Source: Alphaproteobacteria bacterium
Lineage (GTDB): Bacteria; Pseudomonadota; Alphaproteobacteria; UBA8366
Reading direction: 5' to 3'
Assembly (NCBI GenBank): GCA_021774335.1
Contig: JAJFJD010000012.1
Span: forward strand, 181,331 to 245,330
Length of the DNA: 64,000 bases
Under the pieces are notes generated by a model. That model was not told the origin of the DNA, searched no databases, and worked only from the letters and a program-made list of their open reading frames with translations. Each line of letters begins with the position of its first letter. Position 1 is the stretch's first letter. Positions 1 through 7,862 of the stretch are shown piece by piece. Position numbers and translations under genes: made by a program.

Positions 1-290
1 AACCGTTGGAGCAGTTGCTGATGCGGGTGACCCGCATGGGCATGCTCTATCGTGTCGCGGACAATCGCTACTATCTCCCGGACACATTGCGGCAGTTGGC
101 CGAGATCGCCGAAGGCGTCGCCAAATCGGCAGCGGACGGCACGTTCGACGTGCGCGACTATCGTGACGCGACCGGCATTGGCCGCAACGTGACAATCCAG
201 GTCTTGGAATTCTTTGACAAGCAGGGCTTTACCCGACGGACCGGCGACAACCGGGCGATCCATCAATCTTCGGCGGAGGTTTTCGGTTAG
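1..290 (+). CDS. selB: SelB, selenocysteine-specific elongation factor (C-terminal end only)
   Basis: Only the last ~95 codons are in the window; the gene enters from the left and ends with TAG at 288-290. SelB is the EF-Tu-like GTPase that brings Sec-tRNA to UGA codons; its C-terminal winged-helix domains bind the SECIS hairpin of the mRNA. The visible part fits the last winged helix: a strand with YRVADNRYYLP, then FDVRDYRDATGIGRN and VLEFFDKQGFTRR, a pattern typical of SelB C-termini. The GTPase domain cannot be seen. The call is supported by the tRNA-Sec gene 1.2 kb downstream and by two putative selenoprotein genes in the window. The next gene starts 3 bases after the stop, so they are probably co-transcribed. 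Confidence 0.85.
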   Translation, partial: PLEQLLMRVTRMGMLYRVADNRYYLPDTLRQLAEIAEGVAKSAADGTFDVRDYRDATGIGRNVTIQVLEFFDKQGFTRRTGDNRAIHQSSAEVFG

Positions 291-292
291 CG

Positions 293-1390
293 ATGCGTAT
301 CACTGAGTTCGAGTGCCACCGCATCCCGGTCAATCATCGGGGCGATTGGGTTTTCGTCCGGGTGGCGGACGACCTGGGCAACGCCGGGTGGGGTGAGGCC
401 AGCAGTTCGGGTGACGACGATGCGGTCATTGCGGCGATGACTGAGATGGCGTCGTCGCTGATACAGGTCGATCATGATTCGGATGCGCTGCTTACACAGC
501 TTCGGCAATCGGCCCCGGCGGAAAAGGTTCCGCGAACGGCCGCCAGTGCCGTCGAGCATGCGGTCACCGAGTTGGTTGCACGGTGCGCTGGCACGTCCGT
601 CGCCGAGATGTTTGCCGGCGGTGGCAGCATAAAGGACGCCGTTCCGATCTATGCCAATTTGAACCGGATGTGCCGTGATCGTTCGCCTGACACCGCCGCC
701 GCCGCCGCACGGCAAGCGGTCGCGGGTGGATTGGAACGAGTGAAATTCGCGCCGTTCGACGAGGTTACGCCCGAGGGGCTCGGCCGCGAGGGAACGGGCA
801 TTGCTGAACCCGGCGCGGACCGGCTACGGGCGTTGCGGGATGCAATCGGTCCCGACATCGCACTGATGGTCGACTGCCATTGGCGGTTCACGCCGGAGAC
901 CGTTCCCTATCTCGGTGATCTGGCGCGGGAACTCGACATCGGTTGGATCGAGGATCCGCTGCTGGAACTCGATCCCGATGAGATGCAACGGCTGCGCGAC
1001 CTGTCGGGCGCGCGTATTGCCGGTGGCGAGGCCTTGCTGCTGCAGGAAGACTTCGAAGCCCTGATACGCAGTCGCGCCGTTGACGTTTTGATTGCGGATG
1101 TGAAATTCGTCGGCGGCGTCGGACCCTTGGACCGGATCTGCAAGCTGGCGGCGGACCAGGGCATCACCTTCGCGCCACACAATCCAAGCGGTCCGATTGC
1201 GACCGCCGCGAGTGCCCACGTGGTGGCTGCCAATCCCAACGCCGAAGTGCTTGAGTTTCCTTTCGGCGAAGTGCCATGGCGCACCGAGTTTGCCGCCGGC
1301 GAAAGCCTGATCGAAGATCATTTCGCGGTTCAGGGCCCCGGCTACGGGGTGACCCTCATGCCGGATAAGGCCGGCACGCGAGCGACTTAA
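293..1390 (+). CDS. Mandelate racemase / muconate lactonizing enzyme-type enolase superfamily protein
   Basis: 365 aa, the usual length of the family. An N-terminal capping domain (about 1-120) precedes a barrel with three metal ligands: D194 in MVDCHWRF, E220 in WIEDPL and E246 in AGGEAL. Candidate bases are K151 (RVKFAP) and K271 (ADVKF), and H296 lies in APHNPSGP. These enzymes abstract the proton alpha to a carboxylate to racemise, dehydrate or cycloisomerise acids; the substrate cannot be told from sequence. The ATG is 3 bases after the selB stop, so it is translated right behind selB, an unusual partner. No functional link to selenium is known to me. Superfamily membership is secure, specificity unknown. 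Confidence 0.85.
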   Translation: MRITEFECHRIPVNHRGDWVFVRVADDLGNAGWGEASSSGDDDAVIAAMTEMASSLIQVDHDSDALLTQLRQSAPAEKVPRTAASAVEHAVTELVARCAGTSVAEMFAGGGSIKDAVPIYANLNRMCRDRSPDTAAAAARQAVAGGLERVKFAPFDEVTPEGLGREGTGIAEPGADRLRALRDAIGPDIALMVDCHWRFTPETVPYLGDLARELDIGWIEDPLLELDPDEMQRLRDLSGARIAGGEALLLQEDFEALIRSRAVDVLIADVKFVGGVGPLDRICKLAADQGITFAPHNPSGPIATAASAHVVAANPNAEVLEFPFGEVPWRTEFAAGESLIEDHFAVQGPGYGVTLMPDKAGTRAT

Positions 1391-1412
1391 TCCGGGTTTC
1401 CCCGCACCGCCC

Positions 1413-1440
1413 TTGACGCGGCACCGCCACTGCCTAGGAT
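1413..1440 (+). promoter_or_regulatory. Sigma70-type promoter of selC
   Basis: TTGACG at 1413-1418 and TAGGAT at 1435-1440 are separated by 16 nt, and the first base of tRNA-Sec lies 8 nt after the -10 box. This gives selC its own promoter just behind the enolase-family gene. Both boxes are read directly; activity is inferred. Confidence 0.65.
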
Positions 1441-1447
1441 CGGCGGC

Positions 1448-1542
1448 GGAGGAGTATCGGGGCCGGTGTCTCGTGCGGTCTTCAAAACCGTTGAGGGGCG
1501 TACAACGTTCCTGGTGGGTTCGACTCCCACACTCTTCCGCCA
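1448..1542 (+). tRNA. selC: tRNA-Sec (anticodon UCA)
   Basis: 95 nt including an encoded CCA (1540-1542) and discriminator G (1539), the same length and ends as E. coli selC. The acceptor stem has 8 bp (GGAGGAGT 1448-1455 with ACTCTTCC 1531-1538, one G-U pair). The D arm has a 6-bp stem closing a 4-base loop, CGGGGC and GTCTCG with G-U pairs, a hallmark of tRNA-Sec. The anticodon loop is CTTCAAA with anticodon TCA at 1482-1484, which reads UGA. A long variable arm follows and the T loop has GGTTCGACTCC. The gene lies close to selB, as is common, and is needed to decode the TGA codons at 4690 and 63873. Confidence 0.97.
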
Positions 1543-1573
1543 ATTTCCCCGACTTTCCGATCGAGGTGGAGCC

Positions 1574-2128
1574 ATGGCGCGCATTCCTTATCCCGACCAC
1601 GACGCGCTGCCGGACGACGTGCGCAGCTTCGTCGGCCGGATCTCGCCGATGCTGAACATCTATCGCATGCTGCCGCACGCTGAGACGTCGGTTTACGGCT
1701 TCATGAAGCTTGGCAATGCGCTGTTGTTCAAGGCGGACCTCGACCCTGTGCTGCGTGAGCTGGTGATCCTGCGCGTCGGCTATCTGTCGGAGGCGGCCTA
1801 TGAGCTGCACCAGCATGTGCGGGTGGCGCGCCATGTGGGTGTTGCCGACGAGAAGATCGCCGCGGTGCGGGACGATCCCGAGGCGGACCTGTTTTCGCCG
1901 CTCGAGCGCGCGGTCCTGCGCTACACCGACGAGGTCGTGCGGGACGTGAAAGCGAGCGATGATGCCTATGCCGCCGTGTCGGCGCTGCTGTCGCACCGCG
2001 AGATGTCCGAACTCACCCTGACCATCGGCTTCTACATGATGGTGTGCCGGTTCCTGGAGAATTTCGAGGTTGAGATCGAGAACGACGGCGTTATAGATCC
2101 AACCGTGAACATGCCGCCGGGCCGCTGA
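1574..2128 (+). CDS. Carboxymuconolactone decarboxylase / AhpD-fold family protein
   Basis: 184 aa. The ATG at 1574 is preceded by GAGGTGGA; longer readings would run back into tRNA-Sec. The protein resembles the alkylhydroperoxidase-like branch of the CMD family: an N-terminal PNIYRML-type segment, LRELVILRVGYLSEAAYELHQHVRVAR around residues 60-90, then DEVVRDVKASD and a C-terminal FYMMVCRFLENFEV helix. The CxxC pair that makes AhpD a peroxidase is absent; the matching stretch is EAAYELHQH. Peroxidase chemistry is therefore unlikely and a different small-molecule role is more probable. It starts 31 nt after selC and may share its transcript. Confidence 0.8.
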   Translation: MARIPYPDHDALPDDVRSFVGRISPMLNIYRMLPHAETSVYGFMKLGNALLFKADLDPVLRELVILRVGYLSEAAYELHQHVRVARHVGVADEKIAAVRDDPEADLFSPLERAVLRYTDEVVRDVKASDDAYAAVSALLSHREMSELTLTIGFYMMVCRFLENFEVEIENDGVIDPTVNMPPGR

Positions 2129-2138
2129 GCGAAGTGAC

Positions 2139-3077
2139 CTAGGTTCCGACCGATGTCGACGACGGAATCCCCAGGAGGTCCAGGAACCCCTCGGCGGCGG
2201 GCGATGTCGGGCGATTCCTGATCCGCAGCAGGCCGAGTTTTCGCGTGATCGTAGGATTCGTGAGCGGCCGGGAGGCGATCGCGGCGTCGGGCTCGATGGC
2301 CAGTGCCGCTTCCGGCACGATCGACACGCCGATGCCGGACCGCACCAATGAAAAAACCGTGGCGAACTGACTCACCGTAATCGTGCGGCCGAAGCTGATG
2401 CCGGCGGTCGCGGCGCTCCCGTCGATCAGGCGCCGCATGCCCGCGCCGAAGGGCATCGTGATCACCGTTTCGTCCCGCAGATCCTTGACGCCCAGGCGCC
2501 GCCGGTTGGCCAGAGGGTGGTCGGTGCGCAGCACCACACGGAACCGTTCCTCGCGCATCGGGGTCGCTTCGATGGCATCCGGCAGGGCGGGGGAGTTGGT
2601 GATGTCGCCGATCCCGAAATCGACGAGGCCGCTACGCACGTCTTCGATCACAGTGCTCAAGAGGCCCTCGCGAATCTCCAGATCAACGCCGCGATGGCGT
2701 TGGTGATAGTCCGCGATGACTTTAGGCAGCACGCCGTAGGCGACCGACATCAGGCAGGCAATGACCAGGCGGCCGCGTTCCCGGGTCTGCAGCGCCCGCA
2801 TATTCTGTACGCTGATCGCGAGGTCGGCGAGCAGGCGTTCCGCGACCGGTACGAATTCCCGGCCGGCGCCGGTTAGCGCAACCCGTCTTGTGCTGCGGGT
2901 GAACAGCCGCACGCCCAGTATTTCCTCCACCCGCATGATCGCCCGGGTCAAGGCCGGTTGCGACATGCCGAGGTCGGTGGCGGCGGCGACGAAACTTCCA
3001 TACTGCGCCAGCGAGACGACGCAGCGGAGTTGCCGGGAACTGAGATCCTGTTTGTCGGCGTCGGCGGGCATCGGCAT
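2139..3077 (-). CDS. LysR-type transcriptional regulator, divergent from the UGSC locus
   Basis: 312 aa. The N-terminal winged helix-turn-helix (about 12-75) shows the family pattern LRCVVSLAQYGSFVAAATDLG then SQPALTRAIMRVEEILGVRLF; residues ~95-300 form the periplasmic-binding-like effector domain. LysR proteins usually control the gene they face, and this one faces the selenoprotein operon that starts at 3198 across a 120-bp gap holding a 12-bp palindrome. It is therefore the likely local regulator of the UGSC selenoprotein and its partner; the effector is unknown. A second ATG two codons inside is an alternative start. Confidence 0.9.
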   Translation of the reverse strand: MPMPADADKQDLSSRQLRCVVSLAQYGSFVAAATDLGMSQPALTRAIMRVEEILGVRLFTRSTRRVALTGAGREFVPVAERLLADLAISVQNMRALQTRERGRLVIACLMSVAYGVLPKVIADYHQRHRGVDLEIREGLLSTVIEDVRSGLVDFGIGDITNSPALPDAIEATPMREERFRVVLRTDHPLANRRRLGVKDLRDETVITMPFGAGMRRLIDGSAATAGISFGRTITVSQFATVFSLVRSGIGVSIVPEAALAIEPDAAIASRPLTNPTITRKLGLLRIRNRPTSPAAEGFLDLLGIPSSTSVGT

Positions 3078-3089
3078 ACGATGATCCTA

Positions 3090-3101
3090 TTTATGCATAA
3101 A
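3090..3101. promoter_or_regulatory. 12-bp AT palindrome in the LysR / UGSC divergent promoter
   Basis: TTTATGCATAAA is a perfect palindrome between the LysR gene and the 3198 gene. LysR proteins bind AT-rich dyads near T-N11-A. It is the only strong dyad in the gap and is a candidate operator; the role is inferred. Confidence 0.4.
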
Positions 3102-3197
3102 GTGGAATAATAGAGCGAATTAGGAAAGTATTGAAGCGTTACGGTGTTCTGCGCATAGTTGGGCAACGGTTATTGCCACCAAGGGAAAGCAGAATCG

Positions 3198-4331
3198 ATG
3201 ACGGGTGACGCCCTCGCGAAACACAGCGCCGACAAGGAGACAGAGCCGTCGGTGGTTCCGAACGATATCGACCTGATCGAGTGGTATTACGAGAAGGGAT
3301 ATTCCGACGGTTTTCCCGTCGCGCCGCCGACGCCGGAAAAGGTCGAGGCGATGCTCGCGGCCCTCGGCGGCGATCCAGATTATGTCGAAGCCCGCGTTCC
3401 GCCGCGATGGGGCAATCTCACCCGTGAGGTGCTGGCCATCAACATGGTGATGGCCGGCTGCAAAACGGAATACGCGCCGGTCGTCCAGGCGGCGATGCTG
3501 GCACTGTGTTCCACCGCATTCAATCTGGTCGGCGTGCAGGCGACGACGCATATGGCGTCGCCGCTGCTGGTTGTGAATGGACCGATCCGGAACGAAATCG
3601 GCATGAACAGTGGGCACAATGTTTTCGGATCGGGCAACCGGGCAAACGCGACGATCGGCCGGGCGATCCGCATGGTCCTGTTGAACGTTGGCGGCGGATG
3701 GCCGGGAGAGTTGGACAAGAGCACGCTCGGCTCGCCTGCGAAATACACCTATTGCATCGCCGAGAACGAAGAGATCGGCTGCCTGGCGCCCTATCATGTC
3801 GAGAAGGGGTTCGATCAGGAGGACTCGACGGTTTTCGTGATGCCCGCCGAACCGCCGCACAGCGTAACCAACCATGTCTCGGACGATCCGGAAGGCATTC
3901 TCGACAGTATCGTCTCGGCGATGAGCACGATCGCGCATAACAACGCCGTCAGCGCCGGGCATTGCGCGGTCGTCATCGGGCCGGAGCATGCCAAGGTCAT
4001 GGCGAAATATCAGTGGACCCGTCACGATATCCGGCATTACCTGTGGTATCAGGCGACCAACACCTTCGGTGATGTGGCGTTCCAGCACCGCTACGGTAAG
4101 GTCTATAACCGCAGCCTGCCGAAATGGTACAAGCGCGATGTGGACGCCCGCATTCCGGTCGTCCCGACCCCGGACCACATTCATCTGTTCTGCGCCGGCG
4201 GCGAGGCCGGCCGATTCTCCGCCTTCATTCCGGGCTGGGGCCATATGGCAAGCCCGGTTCTCCGCGAACTGAATGGGCGTGCGCCGGCCGCCGGCGGCAT
4301 GATCTGCGAAGACGGAACGTGCCATCTGTAG
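3198..4331 (+). CDS. Uncharacterised partner protein of the UGSC selenoprotein
   Basis: 377 aa; the ATG at 3198 follows AAGGGAAAGC, better than an upstream TTG at 3159. I do not recognise a characterised family. Visible features are no signal peptide, no clear membrane segment, an N-terminal stretch DLIEWYYEKGYSDGFPVAPP, a central ATTHMASPLLVVNGPIRNE, and many cysteines, including IGCLAPYH, HLFCAGGEAGRF and a C-terminal CEDGTCHL with two cysteines four residues apart. The gene lies 55 bp upstream of the UGSC selenoprotein in the same direction, so the two probably form one operon under the divergent LysR protein. A redox or metal-related partnership with the selenoprotein is inference from this pairing and the cysteines. 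Confidence 0.75.
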   Translation: MTGDALAKHSADKETEPSVVPNDIDLIEWYYEKGYSDGFPVAPPTPEKVEAMLAALGGDPDYVEARVPPRWGNLTREVLAINMVMAGCKTEYAPVVQAAMLALCSTAFNLVGVQATTHMASPLLVVNGPIRNEIGMNSGHNVFGSGNRANATIGRAIRMVLLNVGGGWPGELDKSTLGSPAKYTYCIAENEEIGCLAPYHVEKGFDQEDSTVFVMPAEPPHSVTNHVSDDPEGILDSIVSAMSTIAHNNAVSAGHCAVVIGPEHAKVMAKYQWTRHDIRHYLWYQATNTFGDVAFQHRYGKVYNRSLPKWYKRDVDARIPVVPTPDHIHLFCAGGEAGRFSAFIPGWGHMASPVLRELNGRAPAAGGMICEDGTCHL

Positions 4332-4386
4332 CGGCCGCCCGCTGGCTACCGTTTTATCTAACGAGATAACCAAGCAAGGAGGTGAC

Positions 4387-4932
4387 ATGCCACTTGATGC
4401 CCCACAAACAGGCCAGGCCGTCTATGACCCGCGCGGCGTGGTCGAGGCGGTGCCGGTGCCGATTGGAAAGCGCGTCGAAGCGCTGAACGGTCTGCGCCTT
4501 GGCATTCTCAGCAATAAGAAGTGGAACGGTAACAATCTGCTGCGCAAGACGCAGGCCATTCTGCAAGACCAGATCGATTTCGCCGAGGTTCGGTTTTACG
4601 AGAAGGAGAGCTTCTCGAAGAACGCCGATCCGGGTCTCCTTGGAGACATCATCGCGGAAAACGATATCGTCCTCACCGCGATCGGTGATTGAGGGTCCTG
4701 CACGTCGTGCTGTATGCATGACGCCGTATCCCTCGAAGGCCAGGACCGTCCGACGGCGGTCATCGTGACGACGGAATTCGTTCATGAAGCCGAAGTGCAG
4801 CGCGACGCGCTTGGCATGAACGAGCTTGAGCCGGTTGTCATCACCCATCCGCTGAGCACGTTGTCCGACGAAGAAATCACGGAACGCGCGCAACAGGCCG
4901 CCGATCAGGCCGTGAAAATCTGGCTGGGTTAG
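4387..4932 (+). CDS. UGSC-family selenoprotein (in-frame TGA at 4690 read as Sec102)
   Basis: The ATG at 4387 has a strong AAGGAGGTGAC site. The frame meets TGA at 4690-4692 and then continues open for 79 more codons to TAG at 4930. Around the TGA the protein reads AIGD-U-GSCTSCCMHDAVSLEG, the signature of the UGSC family, in which U or C begins a (U/C)GSC motif; the family was noted in selenoproteome surveys of marine bacteria. Total 181 aa: a beta-rich N-terminal half (LRLGILSNKKWN) and a C-terminal half with TAVIVTTEFVHEAE. Sec102 and Cys105 make a redox-type UxxC pair, and Cys108 and Cys109 follow. A SECIS-like hairpin lies just downstream and selC is 2.8 kb upstream. Function is unknown; ending the gene at 4692 would split a conserved motif. 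Confidence 0.9.
4690..4722 (+). promoter_or_regulatory. Bacterial SECIS element of the UGSC gene
   Basis: The UGA at 4690-4692 is followed by a 7-bp stem, GTCGTGC (4704-4710) with GCATGAC (4716-4722, one G-U pair), closing the loop TGTAT (4711-4715). The loop begins 18 nt after the UGA and has G as its second base. This fits the published bacterial SECIS consensus of a short hairpin 16-37 nt away with G in the first two loop positions. A weaker alternative hairpin exists at 4700-4710. Confidence 0.7.
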
Positions 4933-5158
4933 GCTTAAACCATACGTTTTCCCGTGTGTTGAGCAGGCGCCGCTTATCCGGATATTTCGGTGGGTGGCGC
5001 CGCTTCCATTTCTGGCTGTATTGAAGATCGATACGCGACAACTTGCGCTGAAAATGCGCCGATAATTTGTGCAAAAGGCCGCATTTTAAGGTTTGCTTAA
5101 CCTCCCCAAGACATGGTCGAGGCTGTTACGGTCCAAGAATTGGAGCGCAGCCGGCAGA

Positions 5159-5755
5159 ATGGCGGCAGTTGAGCAAAACGGGTTTGATTTCGGTATCTTG
5201 AATGCCGCCGCGGTCGATTTGAGCGGCGGCGATCAGCATGCTTTGGATAAGCTGTTCCTCGGCGATGGAAATCAGCCACCCACGGTCAAATGGGAACCCT
5301 CCGTCGATGATTTGCCGCGGGATGGACTGCGGTTTCTCCTTACATATTGGCAGGGCAAGGAAACGGATGGTGCGTTGCCGCTTGCCGACGACCTTGACCC
5401 GATTGATCTAAGACCGGCGCTCGGCAACATCATGCTGGTGGATGTTCTCGATGACGGGCGCGATTTTCGGTATCGGCTCTACGGATCCGCCATCGCTTTC
5501 ATAAGCAGCGGCGACAAAACCGGCCACAGTGTGATTGATTTCGAGGGAATAGCCGCTCAATTCTTCTACATCGTCTATCGGGCGGCCTTGATCCGGCAGC
5601 GCCCGATCTACACGCATCACTATCCAACGGGTACATCTAATTTCCGTCGCTGGCATCGACTGCTCCTGCCGCTTGCCGACAAATCGGGCAACGTGGTCCG
5701 TTATCTGATCGGATGCTATGCAGATCCCAAATCCGAGACGTTGAACAAGCCATAG
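5159..5755 (+). CDS. PAS_5-type sensor domain protein
   Basis: 198 aa from the ATG at 5159; an upstream TTG at 5093 would add 22 residues without a good ribosome site. The core (about 60-190) has the pattern LLTYWQGKETDGALPLADDLDP then LGNIMLVDVLDDGRDFRYRLYGSAI, typical of the alphaproteobacterial PAS_5 family. It ends with a strand RWHRLLLPLADKSGNVVRYLIG. These are cytosolic single-domain proteins thought to sense small ligands; no kinase or output domain is attached. It converges with the SMP-30 gene 21 bp downstream. Confidence 0.8.
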   Translation: MAAVEQNGFDFGILNAAAVDLSGGDQHALDKLFLGDGNQPPTVKWEPSVDDLPRDGLRFLLTYWQGKETDGALPLADDLDPIDLRPALGNIMLVDVLDDGRDFRYRLYGSAIAFISSGDKTGHSVIDFEGIAAQFFYIVYRAALIRQRPIYTHHYPTGTSNFRRWHRLLLPLADKSGNVVRYLIGCYADPKSETLNKP

Positions 5756-5776
5756 CCGGCGGTGTCGTTCCCGGCG

Positions 5777-6700
5777 CTAGTCCATATGCGAGTACATGAC
5801 CTGGCCCGGCGTCGGCAGTTCGGCGCGCAAGATCGTGCCGGTATCGGATTCCGTGATAAAGAGCGACCGGTTGTCCGGCCCGCCGAAAGCGACATTGGTC
5901 GGGAATAGGCCTCGGCAAGACTTGATCCGGTGCAGCGGTTCGCCCAACGGATTGAACACCCAGACCGATCCCCCGCCCGCATGGCAGACCAGGATATTCC
6001 CGTCCGCGTCCACGGCCATGCCGTCAGGGCCGCTGCCTCCCGAGATTTGAACGAAATTCCCGACCTTGGTGGTTCCCCCGTCGGGTAGCAATGGCATTCG
6101 CCAAACCTGATTGGCGCGTGTCATGGCGACGTAGAGCCAGCGCTCGGTGGGGTCTAGGACCAGGCCGTTCGGGCTGGGCCCGTTGTCGACGAGTTGATCG
6201 AGCGTCCCGTCCGGTTTCAGTCGGTAGACCCGCCCGGTTGGGTCGTGCAGTCCGGTCAGACCTTGATCGGTGAAATACATGTCGCCGTTGCTGGCAAACA
6301 CCAAATCGTTTACCCCCTTGAACCCCTCCACGCGATAGCGGTCGCAATGCGGTGTGACGGAACCGCTTGCCGGGTCCACCAGCATGATCCCATTCTTATA
6401 ATCGGCGACGAAGATGCGGCCGTCTTTATGAATTTTCAGGCCATTCGGTTCGCCGTCATACTCCGCCACCAAATCGAACTCTCCGCCGGGGCTTACTCGG
6501 AAGATCCGCCCCCAGGGGATATCGACGATGAAGAGGTTCCCGTCGCGGTCGAATGCTGGCCCTTCGATGAACGAATGGATCGTCTCACCCTTGTTGTTCG
6601 CACTCGACCAGGTTGAGTAGGCCTTTTCCTTTCGGAACTTCGCAGGAAGTTCGGCGAACACCTCGGTCTCGAGTATTTCGGGCGGCGGATACAAGCTCAT
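5777..6700 (-). CDS. SMP-30/gluconolactonase (LRE) family protein
   Basis: 307 aa from the ATG at 6700, which has GAGGAAC seven bases upstream; a longer reading from 6763 lacks such a site. The sequence shows six-bladed propeller repeats with family patterns: IEGPAFDRDGNLFIVDIPWGRIFRV near the start, FKGVNDLVFASNGDMYFTDQG in the middle, GPSPNGLVLDPTERWLYVAMT, and GPDGMAVDADGNILVCHAGGG. The acidic and asparagine residues that hold the calcium or zinc ion (E in IEGPAF, N in GVNDL, D in PDGMAVD) are present. A lactone or sugar-acid ester hydrolase is likely. The neighbouring divergent dehydrogenase could act in the same pathway; this is inference. Confidence 0.85.
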   Translation of the reverse strand: MSLYPPPEILETEVFAELPAKFRKEKAYSTWSSANNKGETIHSFIEGPAFDRDGNLFIVDIPWGRIFRVSPGGEFDLVAEYDGEPNGLKIHKDGRIFVADYKNGIMLVDPASGSVTPHCDRYRVEGFKGVNDLVFASNGDMYFTDQGLTGLHDPTGRVYRLKPDGTLDQLVDNGPSPNGLVLDPTERWLYVAMTRANQVWRMPLLPDGGTTKVGNFVQISGGSGPDGMAVDADGNILVCHAGGGSVWVFNPLGEPLHRIKSCRGLFPTNVAFGGPDNRSLFITESDTGTILRAELPTPGQVMYSHMD

Positions 6701-6857
6701 GTTTGTTCCTCGGGTTGCGGCATCGGGACTCCAGGGCGAGGACCGAAGCTGAGTGCGGGGCAAGTCCGCCTTTATTTGATATCATCATTGGAAGAAACGA
6801 AAGTCGGGGTCCGCGGGTGTCCGGGTCCTTCTTTCCTGTTTATCAAGGAGGATGAGA

Positions 6858-7754
6858 ATGCCGTCACAGACAGTTGCGATTCTGAGCCCTGGCGATATGG
6901 GCCATAATGTCGGGAAGGTCCTCAAGAAGGAGGGCCTTCGGACAATCACCTGCTTGGCCGGGCGTAGCGAACGGACGCGAAGCCTTGCCGAAGCCGCCGC
7001 GGTGGAGGACCTGCCGTCGCTCGAAGCGGTCATGAGCGAGGCCGACCTTGTGCTGTCGATCATGCCGCCCTCGCTGGCACTCGACTCGGCCAAGACATTC
7101 GCGGCCGCGATGACCGCCGCGGGATCGACCCCGACCTACGCAGATTGCAACGCGGTCTCGCCGCAAACGGCGCAGGCCGTCAGCGACGTTGTTCAGAGCG
7201 CCGGCGCGGCCTTCGTCGACGCGGGTATCATTGGTCCCGGACCGGGGACGCGCGAGAAGCCGACCCGCTTTTATGTCAGCGGGCCGAAGGCGGCTGCGAT
7301 GGACGTGCTGCATGGCCCGCATATCGATGTCATTAATATGGGGCCGGATATCGGCAACGCATCCGCGATAAAGATGTGCTACGCGGCCATAACGAAGGGA
7401 ACCTGGACTCTGTACACGGCGGCGCTAACGGCTGCAGAGGCGCTTGGCGTGACCGACAACCTGCATGACGAGATTTCCTATAGCCGGCCCAACGATTTCG
7501 CCGAGATGGAACGGATGGTGCCGCGCATGCCGTTAGATGCCGGACGCTGGATCGGTGAGATGCATGAGATCGCCCATACATTGGAGGGGACGGGTGTCAC
7601 GCCGAACTTCCATAAGGGCGCCGCGGATGTTTTCGAACTCCTGGTAAAGACGCCGATTGCCCAAGAAACCCGTCAAACGGTGGATAAGAGCCGAACGTTG
7701 AAACAGGCGTTGGCGATCTATGCCGAACAATTGCCGGGCGGGTCGAAGACTTGA
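6858..7754 (+). CDS. NAD(P)-dependent beta-hydroxyacid dehydrogenase-like protein (DUF1932 type)
   Basis: 298 aa. AAGGAGG at 6845-6851 favours the ATG at 6858 over the one at 6852, which touches the site. The N-terminal Rossmann fold begins VAILSPGDMGHNVG, a GxMGxxxG nucleotide motif as in 3-hydroxyisobutyrate and 6-phosphogluconate dehydrogenases. LVLSIMPPSLAL and YADCNAVSP follow in the expected places, and the C-terminal half is helical with AIKMCYAAITKGTWTLYTA in the DUF1932 manner. The catalytic lysine region is KMCYAAITKG. The substrate is unknown. It is transcribed away from the SMP-30 gene across about 150 bp. Confidence 0.85.
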   Translation: MPSQTVAILSPGDMGHNVGKVLKKEGLRTITCLAGRSERTRSLAEAAAVEDLPSLEAVMSEADLVLSIMPPSLALDSAKTFAAAMTAAGSTPTYADCNAVSPQTAQAVSDVVQSAGAAFVDAGIIGPGPGTREKPTRFYVSGPKAAAMDVLHGPHIDVINMGPDIGNASAIKMCYAAITKGTWTLYTAALTAAEALGVTDNLHDEISYSRPNDFAEMERMVPRMPLDAGRWIGEMHEIAHTLEGTGVTPNFHKGAADVFELLVKTPIAQETRQTVDKSRTLKQALAIYAEQLPGGSKT

Positions 7755-7862
7755 TTTAGATCGTGGCCGCTTGGCGTGGTTTTTGCTCTCTATGGGGATG
7801 AGGTGACATCGCGGATGCGCGCTCACTGCGGAGTTGGGGCGCGACATTAAGAAGGGACAAGC

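Noticed and set aside
824..1996. 390-codon minus-strand frame across selC
   Set aside because: It covers the enolase-family gene, tRNA-Sec and the CMD gene on the other strand, all of which are well supported.
4714..4932. A separate 72-codon gene starting at ATG 4714
   Set aside because: Same frame as the UGSC gene and lies inside its conserved motif; no ribosome site; readthrough at TGA 4690 explains it.
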